From contig JAJNNQ010000008.1 of assembly GCA_027886175.1 (NCBI GenBank), forward strand, positions 6,641,001 to 6,705,000: DNA of 64,000 nucleotides. The letters are read 5' to 3'. Within the stretch, counting starts at the first letter, position 1, and each line of letters opens with the position of its first letter. Of this stretch, positions 13,690 through 26,199 are shown one piece after another. A program made the position numbers and the translations under genes. Below the pieces are notes generated by a model that saw only the letters and a list, made by a program, of their open reading frames with translations, had not been told where the DNA came from and made no database searches. The DNA comes from Phylloscopus collybita. Its lineage: Eukaryota > Chordata > Aves > Passeriformes > Phylloscopidae.

Positions 13690-13900
13690 CGTATTTTGCA
13701 CTATGTCATGTCTAACTCTTTGTGATGATTAAACATTCATTTGCACCGACCGGGGGTGCCTGACAGTCTTACATCATAAAGCACTTTATTCAGTGCAAAT
13801 TAGGATTCAGTACGCTCCTCTGTGGGGGATTTTCCCACTAATGACATATGTAAATAGCACTCATTCATTCTAATATTAAGGGGAAAGGTACAGAAGCATG
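13690..13900. promoter_or_regulatory. Candidate conserved non-coding block
   Basis: A compact block of complex, non-repetitive sequence with CpG-containing words (CACCGACCGGGGGTG at 13745-13759), a near-mirrored pair of GCACTTTATTCAGTGCAAAT-like words around 13780-13799, and a homeobox-like TTCTAATATTAAGG end. It contrasts with plain AT-rich flanks and holds no open frame of note. I infer a possible enhancer from texture alone, so confidence is low. Confidence 0.25.
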
Positions 13901-14726
13901 CAGATCTCCTAATGAATCTGTGTTATACCTCAGATGAAAGGAAAACAAAGTGTTTTTCAGATGTTAATTTTGTTATCTGCGCACACTGTGCTCTCCTCTA
14001 CTCCCCCAAAGTTGAGATACACAGAATCAGATTTATAGAGCCTTTATGTTCACAAAGCCAGTTTGTCAGAGAGGTACCCATGCATGCACACTTTCCGTGA
14101 CAATATGGAATCCCTTCCTTCCATGAAGAAAAGGAAGAAATACAGCCATATTATTCAAATGCAAACCCTAATATATTGTGCCCTTCTTTGTGTGCATGTA
14201 AAACTTTTTTGCCTGCGCTGGCTATAGCAGAGTTTTAGCTAACAAAGCCTGCTGGCTTCTTGTCACTGTGCTGTACTGGTATTTTAATGGCAGCATGCTC
14301 ATATGCAGTGTAAGAGGTGGACTTTTCCTTAAGTGGATAGCCCTCCACTCTACCCTGCTGTGGATTTATTTCATAGCATTACTGTGCTTGGTTTTAAGAG
14401 AGCCACAGCAGAAATATTTAGGTCTTAACATTTTGTGACTGAGTTTTGTCCATTTTCTTTGGCCTTTCATTCCTGGAGGCCTTTCTTTAGGTTTGTTTTC
14501 CCGTGGGCTTCCACAGAGCAAGGGCCCCACGGCAGCAGCTCCCAGCTCAGCCCCATCCCTGCCCAGGCAGCTCCAGGTCAGGCCCTGGTCTCATCAGGAC
14601 TTAACACCGTGTCTGTCAAAGCCAGCAGCAAAACTGTTTTGGCTGCATTGGGCAAAAACAAGCCCCTGTCCCCCTAATGACTGTGTTGCTCCCCAGCTGT
14701 GCTGAGAGGGCCAATCAGTGAGAGGA

Positions 14727-14760
14727 GGGGACACTCCTGACAGTGGGGGACACTCTTGAC
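14727..14760 (+). repeat. Two-copy 19-bp tandem repeat
   Basis: GGGGACACTCCTGAC (14727-14741) is followed 19 bases on by GGGGACACTCTTGAC (14746-14760), differing at one position. This is a recent local duplication in a GC-richer patch. No coding or regulatory role is apparent. Confidence 0.8.
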
Positions 14761-17084
14761 TCTTTTATTTATTTCACCTTAAAAGAGTTTGAGTTTTCTG
14801 TGTGAGGTTTGTCATTTCCTTTTTGTGAATTGGAGAAAAGCAATAAGTTCACTTTGAATAAAACGTGGGGGTTTTTTAATCTTTTTTAGCCAAGATTTAA
14901 ATGTTTGCATTAAAAAAAAAGCAACAACCAGCAGTTTATTGCTGTTTAACCACTCTAGGCAGAGCAGTTGTGAATGATACTCTTTTATTTTTTGCTGTGA
15001 GGACTGAGTGGTGTTCCTTCAAATCTGTGTTGAGCTAAACTCGACACAGACGTTGGCTGTAAATGGGTCAGGCAGTCATTGAAGTGAGCAGTTGGCCACA
15101 TTTGTGCTAACTCTAGTGGTTTTGGTGTTTGCCAGAGGAAAAAGAATTCTAATTTCTATCAGTCTAAATTGTGCTGGGCAGCATTATCAGCTGGAAAGAC
15201 CCCTCTGATTTGACAGGCACCACTGTATGATGATTAATTACTACTCAGCTTCATTGGACTTTTCTAATTTCCTTTTGCCACTAGCTGTAGGCAACAAGCG
15301 ATAAGTACTGCTCTTATTATTTTGTGCAAAGGAAAATGTCTATTACTGCTCTGTCCTACAAGTAATCAGAATAAAAAGACAGCTGATCGGAAAACCTGTG
15401 AGGATCATTCTGTCTTTATTTATCCTACCCTTGCTTTATTCCTGTGCTGCTTCTACACAGAAGTTGTTTTACACAGTTGCCTGTCAAAATAAGAAGATAA
15501 AATCATAAGCTCTATCAAAGTAGTTGACATTTTGAAATTTGTATAATGATTTCATGGGAATTAATCCTCAATCTCCAAATAAATCCTTCTCAAAATGCTA
15601 ATATAACTAGGAATCTTATACCACAGAGTGTAAAACAATTCTTAATCTTCCTTTTCTATTTTACCATAAATTTATTACATTAGTAGGCTGTCTTGTTGAG
15701 AAAAATTATAGCATTATTGCCAAGTGCAAGTAGAGTAAGTACTTTACATAACACATTATAATAATGATTTTATTGAGCCACTGAATGCTCTGAAGTATAC
15801 CAAGAAGAAGGTATGCTACTAAGAACTTGTCAAGGACTTCACTGCTAGAGATAAAAATCGATGCTGGCAACTCTTAAATCTTTGTTCTAAAGAATCTTTT
15901 CAAATCATTAGGCAAATTCCAGTGAATTAATTCCAGAAGAGCCATCTGAGTTGCTTCTACGCATTTAAGAGATGCCACAGAATTTACTTTCAGGGTGAGG
16001 ATATTAAATGCACACTGGCTAACAGCAAAGCAGTGTGTGGGAATGCTGTGCCAGGATAGAGCTGTGTATAATAGTAGTAAAGTTATGTGCTGCCTGGACA
16101 AATTACCTAAATATGCAACTTCTTACCTGTAGGTTTAGCTGGAGCTTCAGTTTAAAAGCTGACTCGTTCACATCTGACAGGACTGCATGTCCTTATCTGC
16201 AGCAGGTCTATTTTCAGAATGTTTTCCCATTAAGGGATTTAGAAATAAATGGAACCCTTTATTCAAGAAGTCGAGGTCCCTAGAAAAGGGGCCTAACTAA
16301 TCTGTTTCAGATGCACCTGAACGTTACTCTACTTTTTATACCACTTTTGTGAAAGGACAGAATGCTGATACACAAGAGAAGGTGCTTGAAAAGTCTTCCA
16401 GGGAATTGCATTTATCTTGTTTCTGTAAGACTTGTTGTTCTGGATGATTCAGAAAGTTTTCTTTTGATTAGGTCCTTCCTGCACGTTTTGCATGCAGTTA
16501 GAACCTCAGGTGTTTACATGGGCAGATCTGCACAGCTTCCACAAGAGCAAGGGAGTCAGAGGACATGTGTGAAGCTGCAGTTGTTTTGGGTTTTGATTCT
16601 GTTTTTAAACTGAAATGAAAGACGTTAGCAAGATTGCCCTCTAAAAACAAATAAATTAAAAAAAAAAAAAATTCAAACCACTTGCTTTGGGACCTGAAAT
16701 AGTGTGGGAGGCTCTTGTCCTGAAGCAGCTCCCATCAAGAGTGCACAGCATTTATCAGCCCATCCTTTCTGAGGATGTAAATTCCAGGCCTTTGTAAATA
16801 TGGATGGCCTTTGTGTGGAAGATGTATACTGCTAGCAAGGGGGAGAGAAGGCATATTTGCATGCAACTTTCACATCTGCTGCTGAACCCAAGAGCCTGAT
16901 TAGTGTCTGCATTCCTTTCCCCAAATAAACAGAGAACCAAATGGCTTGCAGATCTCCCAAAATGCTTCTTCCCCTGTCCACAGCCCTTTCTAGCCTGTTC
17001 CTTAGGCCTCTGCAGGGTGACATTCAATGACTGCTGAGAAGACAAGAGGTGCCACATACATTTGCTTTTGTCTGGTCACTACAG

Positions 17085-17168
17085 GGACAGAAACTGAGCT
17101 CTAGACAGAGTGGCTGGGAAGTGATGTCAAGGTGGCTGATCCAGAGCAGAGATTCCAGACCACAGACA
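17085..17168 (+). repeat. MIR-like SINE relic
   Basis: The order GGGACAGAAACTGAGCTCTA, AGTGGCTGGGAAGTGATGTC, then CAGAGCAGAGATTCCAGACC follows the MIR core (dilution of 'GAAACTGAGGCACAGAG', 'AAGTGACTTGCCC', 'GCAGAGCTGGGATT'). Substitutions are many, as expected for an element older than the bird-mammal split. The copy is partial at both ends. Confidence 0.5.
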
Positions 17169-19114
17169 GGGAGCTGGTTTGGCTAGCACATGCTCAGCAT
17201 ATCATGATTCAGGACATTGAGCAGAGATATTTTTTTCCCATCTGTAATTACTTTCATTTTTGTTTTGCAGCCAACAGAAGTAAATGTATTGGCAATGTAT
17301 GGGCAGCATAGATGCCAGTGTTGTTTTGCTTGACACAACCACAGCATTGTTATTCACTGTAAAGCGCTTGTGATATTGTTACCAGACTGGTAGCACTGCT
17401 GTAATTGGGACTTCATGTAGTTAATCTAAAAGGGACTGGATTATATTCTTTCCTCCTGCTTTATCCCCATCAGAATCTGGTGGTTATTGTTCTCTTGGTT
17501 TAGGGTAGCCCACTCTCAACAGGAGGGAACAAGGAGCTGAGTGTTTCACTTGAGAAAAGTATTGTAGTTCAGACCCCTGTACTATAGTGAAAAATACCTT
17601 GTAGGACTGTTGAAATTATATATTCTTATTCGTAGCAAATCAGAGGTTAATGAATATCTCAACAGGTATTGTGAAGCACTCTTTAGTTGCTGCTGTTTCC
17701 AGTGGAAATACCATACTCTGGACCTGGCTGCAGTATAAAGCAGAGCATACTCCTCCAGCAGCTGTAATTGTGGTATCCTGTTCCATCATTATAATCTGAA
17801 TAGGATAGCACATTCAGAGTTTGTTCATTCATTTAAAACGGTAATAACTGCTTTGTAGGGATCTGGGTGACCGAGGTACATATACATTAAAGAGCTTATC
17901 TTGGGGTCATCAACAACTATTAGGCAAACTGGCATCTTTTAGCAAATAAGATGGAACATTCATCTGCTGTTGACAGACACAAATTTTCTCCTGTGAGCGT
18001 GGATGAGTCACTGTGCAGTTTTGTGTTGCCATCTGTATCTTTGTATTCTTAAATAAGGTTGGGTGTGTTCCAAAGAAGTGTCAAAAGGCAACACCAAGCA
18101 GAGTGATAACAAGACAGGCAAAATTTCTGTATCCCTTTGACAAAAGGGTCTGCCCCAAGTACTAACAGTTCCCACAGGGGGTGGGAAGGAAGTGGGAAGC
18201 TGTCCCGCCTGCCTAGCAGAGCTCTGCAGCTGCAGGAAAGGAGATGTGCTGCTCTAGCAGCTCAGGAGCCCCAGGGAGGCTCCGGCTCCTGCAGGCACAA
18301 GTGTTTCTTCAAGTGCAGCGTTGGTCTTGGCACCACCAGGACCTGCTACTGCTGCTCTTGAAACATCCTCCTGAAGTTCAATGGGTTCACAGTGTTCAAG
18401 GTCAGGCGGAGAATAACTCCATGTCAGAAATAAGAAGAAGGTAGGCTCTATTCCTGGTGATGCCTTCCACGTCTCCTTGCTCTTCTATCAATACTTTAAT
18501 AGAGTCAAAAATATTCTCCTTTATTAGGTATAAAAGTAGGATCATTCAGCTCTTCCTAGGATATTGCTTCCACTTTTCTACACTGCTATTTGCCACAAAC
18601 CTTATTTTCCTGGTGATCAGTAAAAGAGTGGATGTTGTAGTCTGACGCAAAGGGATAAAAAGCATCCTCAAATTAACTGCTCTTTAGGGACAAAAAAATA
18701 AAACCACATCTTGGGAGGTGTGCTGGAGAAACAGGAATTCTCAATATTATTATTTATTTGAAGTTGATTACTTTTGAAATACATGGCACTTCAGTAAAAC
18801 CTATGCAATATTTTTGTCATATGCATGCCAGATAATTATAAGTATAGAGTTTATTCATTTAATTTGGACTACTTCAGAAAGTGAAATATATAATGGTGCA
18901 ACTGCTTTGTTCTTTTTCTAATAAAAGGTAGGAGCTTTTGAGTGTTATTAGACTGAGATAAGCTAGGCTTCTGTATAGCACAATTTTGTATGTCTCAACT
19001 AGCAAAAGCCTTTGAAGTCCTATGAATCTTTCTGCTTGTTAATTCTTCCATTTGTTTGATTTTTGGTACAAAGAAAATGAAAGAATATGATGAGATTATG
19101 GCATTTTAAGTCAA

Positions 19115-19445
19115 TATTTATTAAAAAATCAATCTCGATGAAAATCTGCCCATCCCTCTAATTAGATGAGGCAACTTGAGGTTGATTTTTAATTGCAAAA
19201 GTAATTACACGGAGCAGATAGCCAGTGACATTTGATTATCTAGGTGATTGATTAAAAAGCCTAGCTCACAGAGCAGATTGTCAGCCAGGGGAATCGAGAC
19301 AAAAGAGCAAATTAAAAAAGTTGTCCTGTTAGTAATCACAAAATTCAAGGATGAAATTACAAAGCTAAACACCTCCAATCCACGTCATCTTCGTCACTCA
19401 ACTGTCTGCAGCATGCCTGAGCTCAAAAAGGGGTGATAAAGAAAT
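19115..19445. promoter_or_regulatory. Candidate developmental enhancer rich in homeodomain motifs
   Basis: About 330 bp of complex unique sequence packed with homeodomain-type words: AAATCAATC (about 19126-19134), CTAATTAGATG (19158-19168), TTTAATTGC (19188-19196), the palindrome GTAATTAC (19201-19208) and the PBX/HOX-like TGATTGATTA (19245-19254). It keeps occasional CpGs (CGATG, CACGG, ATCGAG, CACGTC) in AT-rich surroundings, which suggests selection or hypomethylation. The apparent 62-codon frame at 19248-19436 has no recognisable domain. I infer a conserved non-coding element; no target gene is visible in the window. Confidence 0.4.
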
Positions 19446-20011
19446 GGATTACTTTTAAAAGAATGAAGTATTCAGGAAATATAAAAATAACAGAGCAAAA
19501 GCACTGCTGAAAATAGGGACTTCAACCACACAAGCAAAGAAATAAAAATGTCTCTAAATTGTGACAGTTCAATTTCCCTATGCTCTTATGAAAGCTCATT
19601 AAAACCAAGCAGGGTTAGTCAAATTAAATATGTCAGGTAGCAAAATACGTATTTAGTGACAAATCTTAATGATTAGTTAAGAATCTAGTCAGGGTGATCC
19701 ATTTTTACTCCAATATATGTATTCTACAGAGAATATTCACACAGTTTTCTAATATTTTGAATTTATTTAATATAATTTTAACTGATTGCAGGCTGTAACT
19801 GGAATGGGTACCACTGATACCTTTAAGTAATGAAGGTTATAGAATGTTCATGAAATTCGTATATGAGGCAATCTAAAGCAGGAAACAGAATGAAAATTGT
19901 GTTTGCTTATAATATCCCATTAGTTTCATGATACTTGCCTCTCTGGGCTGTGCTGTTCTTGCTCCAATGAGTTGATGAGCTACAAATGTCATACTCTACA
20001 TTTGTATCCCT

Positions 20012-20084
20012 GTACATGGTGGGAGGGTGAAATTAGATGGTCTTTAAGGTCCCTTCCAAGCCAAGCATTTCTGATTCTGTGACT
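20012..20084 (+). repeat. CR1 LINE 3' tail fragment
   Basis: The run AAATTAGATGGTCTTTAAGG, TCCCTTCCAAGCCAAGCATT, then CTGATTCTGTGA is the diagnostic 3' end of avian CR1 retrotransposons, ending in the ATTCTGTG-type terminal repeat. Only about 70 bases remain, in keeping with the severe 5' truncation typical of CR1. The element inserted in + orientation. This is one of the firmest clues that the host is a bird. Confidence 0.85.
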
Positions 20085-20627
20085 AAGAAATTGTGAAACA
20101 GATCCTTACATCAGGTTATGCTGTCTGTAGCAAGATGTACATGCTACAAGCTTCCATTTACTCTGGAGGCTTTGGTGAATTCTTTTTTTTTTTTTTAGCC
20201 TTGACAAAGTACTATTGTGTTTTATCTGAATTATCAGATTGTTAGATTGTTTTGGCCAAAAAGTCTTCAGCAGAATATTTCTGGGCAGTTCAAAATTGTA
20301 TTAAATCTCATTCATGAACAATAATTGCAATTTTTGCAATTCTGAATTGTTTTCTTTTCTCTTTTCTTCATTGAGAAAAAGAAATTATTTCTAGACTGTT
20401 GGAATTGTAAAATGCCAGCTCTATATGGTTCTTTTTTGAGTTTCTACCACCTGTCATTCATCAAAATTTAATCTCACAGAGCAAAAATATTCAATTTTTT
20501 AAAGGTTCTACTTGGAAATTACAACACTGTGTAGGCTCCCAGGTTCCTGATAAGACTTTTGCATAAAACACATGAACATTGAAAGAGAGATGGATATAGA
20601 CTTTGGTGTGTTTCTAGATCCTTGACT

Positions 20628-20762
20628 TAAAAAAATAGCAACCAACCAACCAACCAACACCAAACCAAACCAAAAACTCAAAACCACACAAAAATCCCCA
20701 AAACAATACCCCCACAAACAAAACAAAAAGCCCAAACAACAACAAAAAACATGCAAAAAATG
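20628..20762 (-). repeat. A/C-rich low-complexity tract (T/G tract on the minus strand)
   Basis: Begins with four AACC units (near 20640-20656) and continues as AAACC, AAAAC and CAAA variants for about 130 bases. It is the minus-strand counterpart of the T/G tracts elsewhere. It accounts for the Phe/Val/Trp/Leu-rich middle of a 137-codon minus-strand frame (20508-20921), which is therefore not a gene. Confidence 0.9.
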
Positions 20763-21149
20763 CAGGAAAGTCAAATTATTAAACAGTGACAGGGTTGAGT
20801 GCTTTGGAAATACACAATCACTCAAGAGAGTAATTTGAACAGTGAAGTGCCGTAGAAAACTGGTCTCCATTTCCAGCACAACAAAAGGTGTGAGGAGGTG
20901 TTGGTTTGTAGGCATTGCCACAGTAGTCTTGGTTTCTCTTTCAGCATTTTGAGGAGTTGGGGTGAAAACAGCAGAAATAATTTTCTACAAGAGCAAATGC
21001 CTTTTCATTTAACAAAGAAAATATAAGATTTTTACAGATTTTAGTAATTTGAATGCTTTCTGCAGACAATCTCATCTCCCTGCTATTTCTGAGACTCAAA
21101 GCAAAATCACCAAATAAACTCAATCTTGCCTTTTAGAGCTCTGTTAAGA

Positions 21150-21234
21150 CTAATACTACTAATAAATACTAATACTAATACTAATACTAATACTAATACT
21201 AATACTAATACTAATAAATACTGATACTAATACT
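21150..21234 (+). repeat. (ACTAAT)n hexanucleotide microsatellite
   Basis: The core 21168-21215 is eight perfect copies of ACTAAT. It is flanked on both sides by imperfect units with an AATAAAT variant (21160-21167 and 21213-21220) and ends with ACTGATACTAATACT. The perfect core suggests recent slippage, so copy number is likely polymorphic. Confidence 0.95.
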
Positions 21235-24200
21235 TTATGATGTTTAGAGTTCATGTAACACTGAAGAGACAGTGTCTTTCTTTACAAGCTTAATATTCTT
21301 TACATGATTGTACTTAGAGTTTTCTCTTTTTCTCACATGGAAGCCACTGCACAAAAATGCAGTTCTGCATTGTATGGTCATGGAACCCTCATCCCAGTTT
21401 TCCAAAACAGCTGTCTTGAGTGATCTAATGTCTATGTTTTTTCTGGTCAGTTTTCAGTCCTTCTGAGTCTGAGTACTTCTATTTTTGCCTTTGCCTGCAT
21501 TAAACAAGAAATTCAGATGTTGGTAATTAACTAGAGTTCCCCTGCTGCCAGACCAAATTCAGCTCCAAAAAGCCCTGTATATTGCTACTTCTGCATTTGT
21601 TAACAATGTCCAGACAACAGGTCTGCAATTAGATTCCCATCTGTTAGGCTGAGCATTTAGCATAGCCAATGGATGCAAATGAACTGAGGGGTCCCTCAGT
21701 GGAGTGGATCCTTAACTAGCAGTATCATATTTGAAAAGAAATCTAGCAGCTCATGATAGGGAAGAAGATGAGACTTTTAATAATATAGCAGTTCTAAAAT
21801 GTTTAAATGAAAAAAATAAAATACTGTTTCTACATATGATGAAATAGTGTTTCCACATACGATGGTTTCTCCAACAAATCAGAAAATATATTTAAATATT
21901 CCACTGTTTTCCTCAATGTCTTGAATGCTGCATTAGATTGAGAGGAAAAGTGCTAACTCTAAATGTTAGGTGTAGTGTTTACTGCATACAGTAATGCTGC
22001 ATGATGATATAAATGTTAGAATTCTGCACCAATTGTTTTTTGAGACTCTTAAAGGAATGCTTCAAAATGTTAAATACTTTTGCAGGATAAAATGGAGGAG
22101 GCCGAGGGATGCATTTTTAGAAATTCTTGTGTTTAATCTCAGACTGTAATTTTTGTATCAGTTCTAACGGCGTTATAATAAGGGATAATCCTACCAAGTC
22201 CATAGGCTGTGTGTTGGAGGATTAGCTAAAGCTTGCATATTTAAATGTTTCATTTTCTACTGGTATGTCTGTAAAACAGACAGTAAAACCCACTTAAACT
22301 AATACCTGTTGAAGGGCTGAAACAGTAAGGAAAAAAACCTTTGTGCAAACTCAGATTTTCTTTGAGTATTAATTGTATTACGCTTTTGCCTTTTCAGAGT
22401 CTGTAAATTAAAAAGCAAATATTATATATTGCATATGAACTTAAAGTTTAAAGGACTTTTTTTCTTATATATGAAAAATATAATAATTCTGTTGTGAAAT
22501 GATTTTGCATTTTATATTAGTTTATTTAAATTAATTTATTTAATGGCTCAGAACAAACAAAATTTGAAACTAATTGTATAAGATACCTTTGTAAAGTAAT
22601 ATTTGTAATTATTTTGGTGCCTTAGCAAAGCAGGAGAATGAGTTTTGGTGGAGTTTATTACATATAGACATATAGAATTCAAATTTTCAGAGATTAGTTT
22701 TTATTTGGGCTTCTTTTTTTTTTTTTTTTTTTTCTTTGGGTAGTGGTAATGAGCATTTCAAATGATGGTAGGACCTTTTTCAGCTAGAGTTTTGTCATGG
22801 TTGTAAATGGGATCTGGACTGCACTCCAAATTTCTTAGCAAAGCAAGCACTAGGGTGACAGAGAGAATCCCAAAGGTACAAAACCAATTGTTGATATTAT
22901 AATTTAAGCTTAAAAAATGTTTCTAAGGTAACTAACTATCAACATATTGTACCTGAGTTTGGGATTTCCTTGTTTTCCCTGACAGATGTAATGAGATGAT
23001 CCATGGCCCCAAGATCTTCACATCCAAAGGGCAGAGCAGACCTGTTTAAAAGCACAGCACACCAGCCCAGCAGTGTAAAAATGAGCGTATTTATATTTCA
23101 TATTCTCAGTGCAGAGCAATTCACCGGCCACCAGTTGCACCAGTAAAGCACATTCTTCCTTCATAAAACAACCTGGATTTCCCAGTATACAGAACAGTTT
23201 CCAGTGTCCTGTTGGTTCACAGCTGTTCCCTTCCAGGGGAGTCTGACACTTCTCTCTGTGGCTAAGGTTTCTGAGAATGGCACTGCTGTGGGGAGGAGAT
23301 GCAGCTCTGGTTGCTGCTGGCGGACTCACGAGCAGCGTCAGCAGGGCAGTGCTGCTCTCCCTGTGTGAGCATAGCTCTCTCTGCTTGTATGCTTGGGGCA
23401 AGGTGGAAATGTGCCCACTGGAAGGATGTGTCCTGCACTACAGAGCCAGCTATAACTTTTGCGTTGAACAGAAGTGAATGGATTTAGAGATTATTTTGGG
23501 GGAAGGAGGTTCCCTTCGAGAAACATTGCATCCATTTGTTTCAATGTAGCCAGCAGTGTGCGATTGCTCGGGATGAGATGTATGCTGCTTGTCACCATGA
23601 CAAAAGTGCAGATCTTTCCCTCTGTGGGATTCGACTTTTCAGGGTCTGACAGAAGATGTGTGGGATCAGAATTTCCTGCCAGGCAAGCTGTTGGTTCAAG
23701 TGTACTACAGATAGGGTGGGAGCTTGTGATTGCCTGGTCCACAGCCTGCTAATCTTCCAGATTAGTCTATGCTTTCTCCCCTGGGGGCTAGCAGGCCATC
23801 AGCAGAAAGCAAGAGCAATCCATTGCTCTTTCACTGACAATAAACAGAGTGACAGCAGCTAGAAACCTTGTGGCAGTGCTATAGAGATCTGGGAGTGTGT
23901 GTGGCTGTGGTGTTTCAGTCAGTCACATTTTTCTTACTCTTCTTAAACGGAAAATTATTCGTAAACACAGGTGGTGGACAAACTGTGTATGGGAAGGTGG
24001 GACTGCAGGAGCATAGGTGAAGAGGTTCTCCTAGCAGGAAAATTTTGGTCTGCTGCTTCTTTGCTTGGTTTATGCTTATTCTGTGATGCCATTAGTACCT
24101 CTCCCTAGCAGCAAACTGGGGCCATCCTCTGGTTCTTGTGCCTTAAGGTTTGGTTTAGGTGCACATGTGTGTTGAGGCCTAAACCACAAAGCTCAGGACA

Positions 24201-26199
24201 GTACCATGTGCTGAGGTGCTCAAACAGCTGGCGGTGAAGAGGTTCAAGCATGGGGAGCCTCTACTGTCAGCTGGTGCAAAGGACCAGAGCAGGAGGGAAG
24301 GCTTGGCTGTGTTGGTGGCTGTAGGCCACAAAGGGCAGCAAGTTTCTCCACCAGCCCACGTGCTGCTCCATTAGCCAGTGGTGAGGGGTGTGGGCAAGGC
24401 TGGGAGCTTGGGCACCTCTGGGTGCATTCAGCATTCAAGTAAGGAAATTAACCTAATAATTGTCTCTTAAATGTGTTCTTTCATTACACAGCTAGTGGGG
24501 GCAGGGGCTGAGGTCACTTGACTTGCACAGTGATCACATTTGCATTAGCATAGAAAACCATTACCTCAGTAGGTTATAGATAATCCTACTGATAGCATTT
24601 AGCCAGCCTATTTTTTCTAATAAAGAAAAATAGTGATGAGATAACAAAAATTGGTCAACAGAACTTATTTAATGAACACCAACTAATCATCCTGGCTAGA
24701 GCTGCTTGGAAGAAGTGCAGACAATTTTCACTCCACTCCCGCTGGAGATACACCTGCCAGCCCTTTGGAATCTGTTCTTTACATTTATTCTTTTGCTTGT
24801 TTTGTGGCATGGAAGACAGCTTGGCTTTTAGTATGAATTTGTTATTGCGTATCCTCCTGACTGCTCTCTGCCATAAGGGTTATGTCCACAATGATGACAA
24901 AAAACTGATTGCAGCCTTTTTAGATGAGGCTGAGTAACATTTGGATGAGCAGATCAAAGACTGGTGGCAATCCAGCTATTTTGGTGTGAAGTGTGGGTTA
25001 CAAAATGCGGGTTGAATGTGGGTTACACCTGAGGAAGCACTGGAGTGCTGAGCAGTGCTGGGTTCACCCCCTGCTCACCACGGGCTGCCCTTGGGCCAGC
25101 ACACGTGTGCAGCTGGCTCAGGTGTAGCCAAGCACCTTTGTTAGTGCTCTGGCTGCCATGTAAACACACTCTTGATGAGCTGAATTGCTCTGTTTCTGGC
25201 ATGCAGCCTGGCCCTCTACAGATTGATCCTAATGGAGTTGACTTTTGTGTGTTTGAAGTCTGGTTTGGTGCTTCCTAGGGCAAGGGTTTTAGCTGTCATC
25301 TTGGTCATCCTCAAAGCTTTGCCTTGTCTGTCTCTCCTCCGGAAAGCATAGTCCGAGCCCCTCTGTTAATACATTGTTCCTTTCTTTTTTTTCCTCTGTG
25401 GGCATGAGATGATGACGTCTTTGAGACCATTTAGTGTTGTGGAGGCAGCAGCAGAGACAATTAGTTACACCTCCAAATAGCTTGATAGCAAAACTTCCAT
25501 TCTGAATGGGCTGTGTCTTGACACAGCAAACATTTCCAGTATCAAGCACAGCTTTGGGGGCACTTCAGGCTGTATTGGATCAGCACTGTTTTCATTTGGT
25601 AGGAGGCTGTCTTCAAGCACCCATTCACTGTTGACAGAAGGCTGTTGGATTTGCTCTTTGAGAAGTCAGTGTTTTTCTCTATTGTGGGAGGCTTCTTCAG
25701 GACAAACTGTGTGGTTTTTTGCTGGTCTGCTCCATGACCTCCATTTGTGCCCGTGTGGCTGCACACCAAGAGGAGAGGGAACGGCTGATGGCAGCATTTG
25801 GCTCTGTCCATTTTCTGTGGCCCCCCTTCAGACTGCCCAGGGAGCCTGAAATATCACATAAATGCTGCTGCATGTTGGTCATCTGTATTAAAGGCCCTAC
25901 TGTGATCCTTGCCCTGTAGGTACTGCAGACTTCCTGCACACTGGTGTGTGCTATAACTGTAGCACATTATCATGCTAATCATTATTATGATCCTCTCTAT
26001 ATAGTCAAAAATAATCTAATTCTTATAAAACAGAGTTAGGATGAGAGACAGCTAAGCTAAATAGAGGAAATCATAAGAGCCATAAGAATAATGCTGGTTC
26101 ATTTGGCCTCAGTGAAAAAGGAGGGGAAAAAAAGTGAATGTTTTTGCTTTTCTGATATATTATTTGCCCTTTGATAGCCTATATCTTATTGATGAAGAG

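Larger units (their letters stand above)
10640..19100. other. Unique AT-rich non-coding sequence
   Basis: No gene is supportable. The stretch contains palindromic repeat relics (11.93-12.17 kb), a T/G tract (12.83-12.93 kb), a complex block at 13.69-13.90 kb, a GC-richer patch at 14.5-14.75 kb with a 19-bp tandem pair, a MIR-like relic at 17.09-17.17 kb and a GC-richer patch near 18.14-18.36 kb. An A run lies at 16657-16671. The remaining sequence shows no splice-flanked open frame that resembles a known exon. Confidence 0.55.
19446..26100. other. Unique non-coding sequence with scattered simple repeats
   Basis: No gene is supportable. It contains the CR1 tail (20.01-20.08 kb), the A/C-rich tract (20.63-20.76 kb), the (ACTAAT)n microsatellite, a T run of about 20 bases at 22713-22733, and octamer-type motifs at 21673-21680 and 24538-24545. 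From 23.0 to 25.9 kb base composition is more balanced, with several overlapping open frames on both strands (up to 127 codons at 23018-23401, minus). None has domain features, signal peptides or codon patterns that I trust. Confidence 0.55.

Noticed and set aside
20508..20921. 137-codon minus-strand frame with a hydrophobic, Trp/Phe/Val-rich middle resembling a membrane protein
   Set aside because: The hydrophobic part is a direct translation of the A/C-rich low-complexity tract at 20628-20762.
21150..21234. CRISPR-like regularly spaced repeat
   Set aside because: It is a simple hexanucleotide microsatellite without spacers, in a vertebrate genome.
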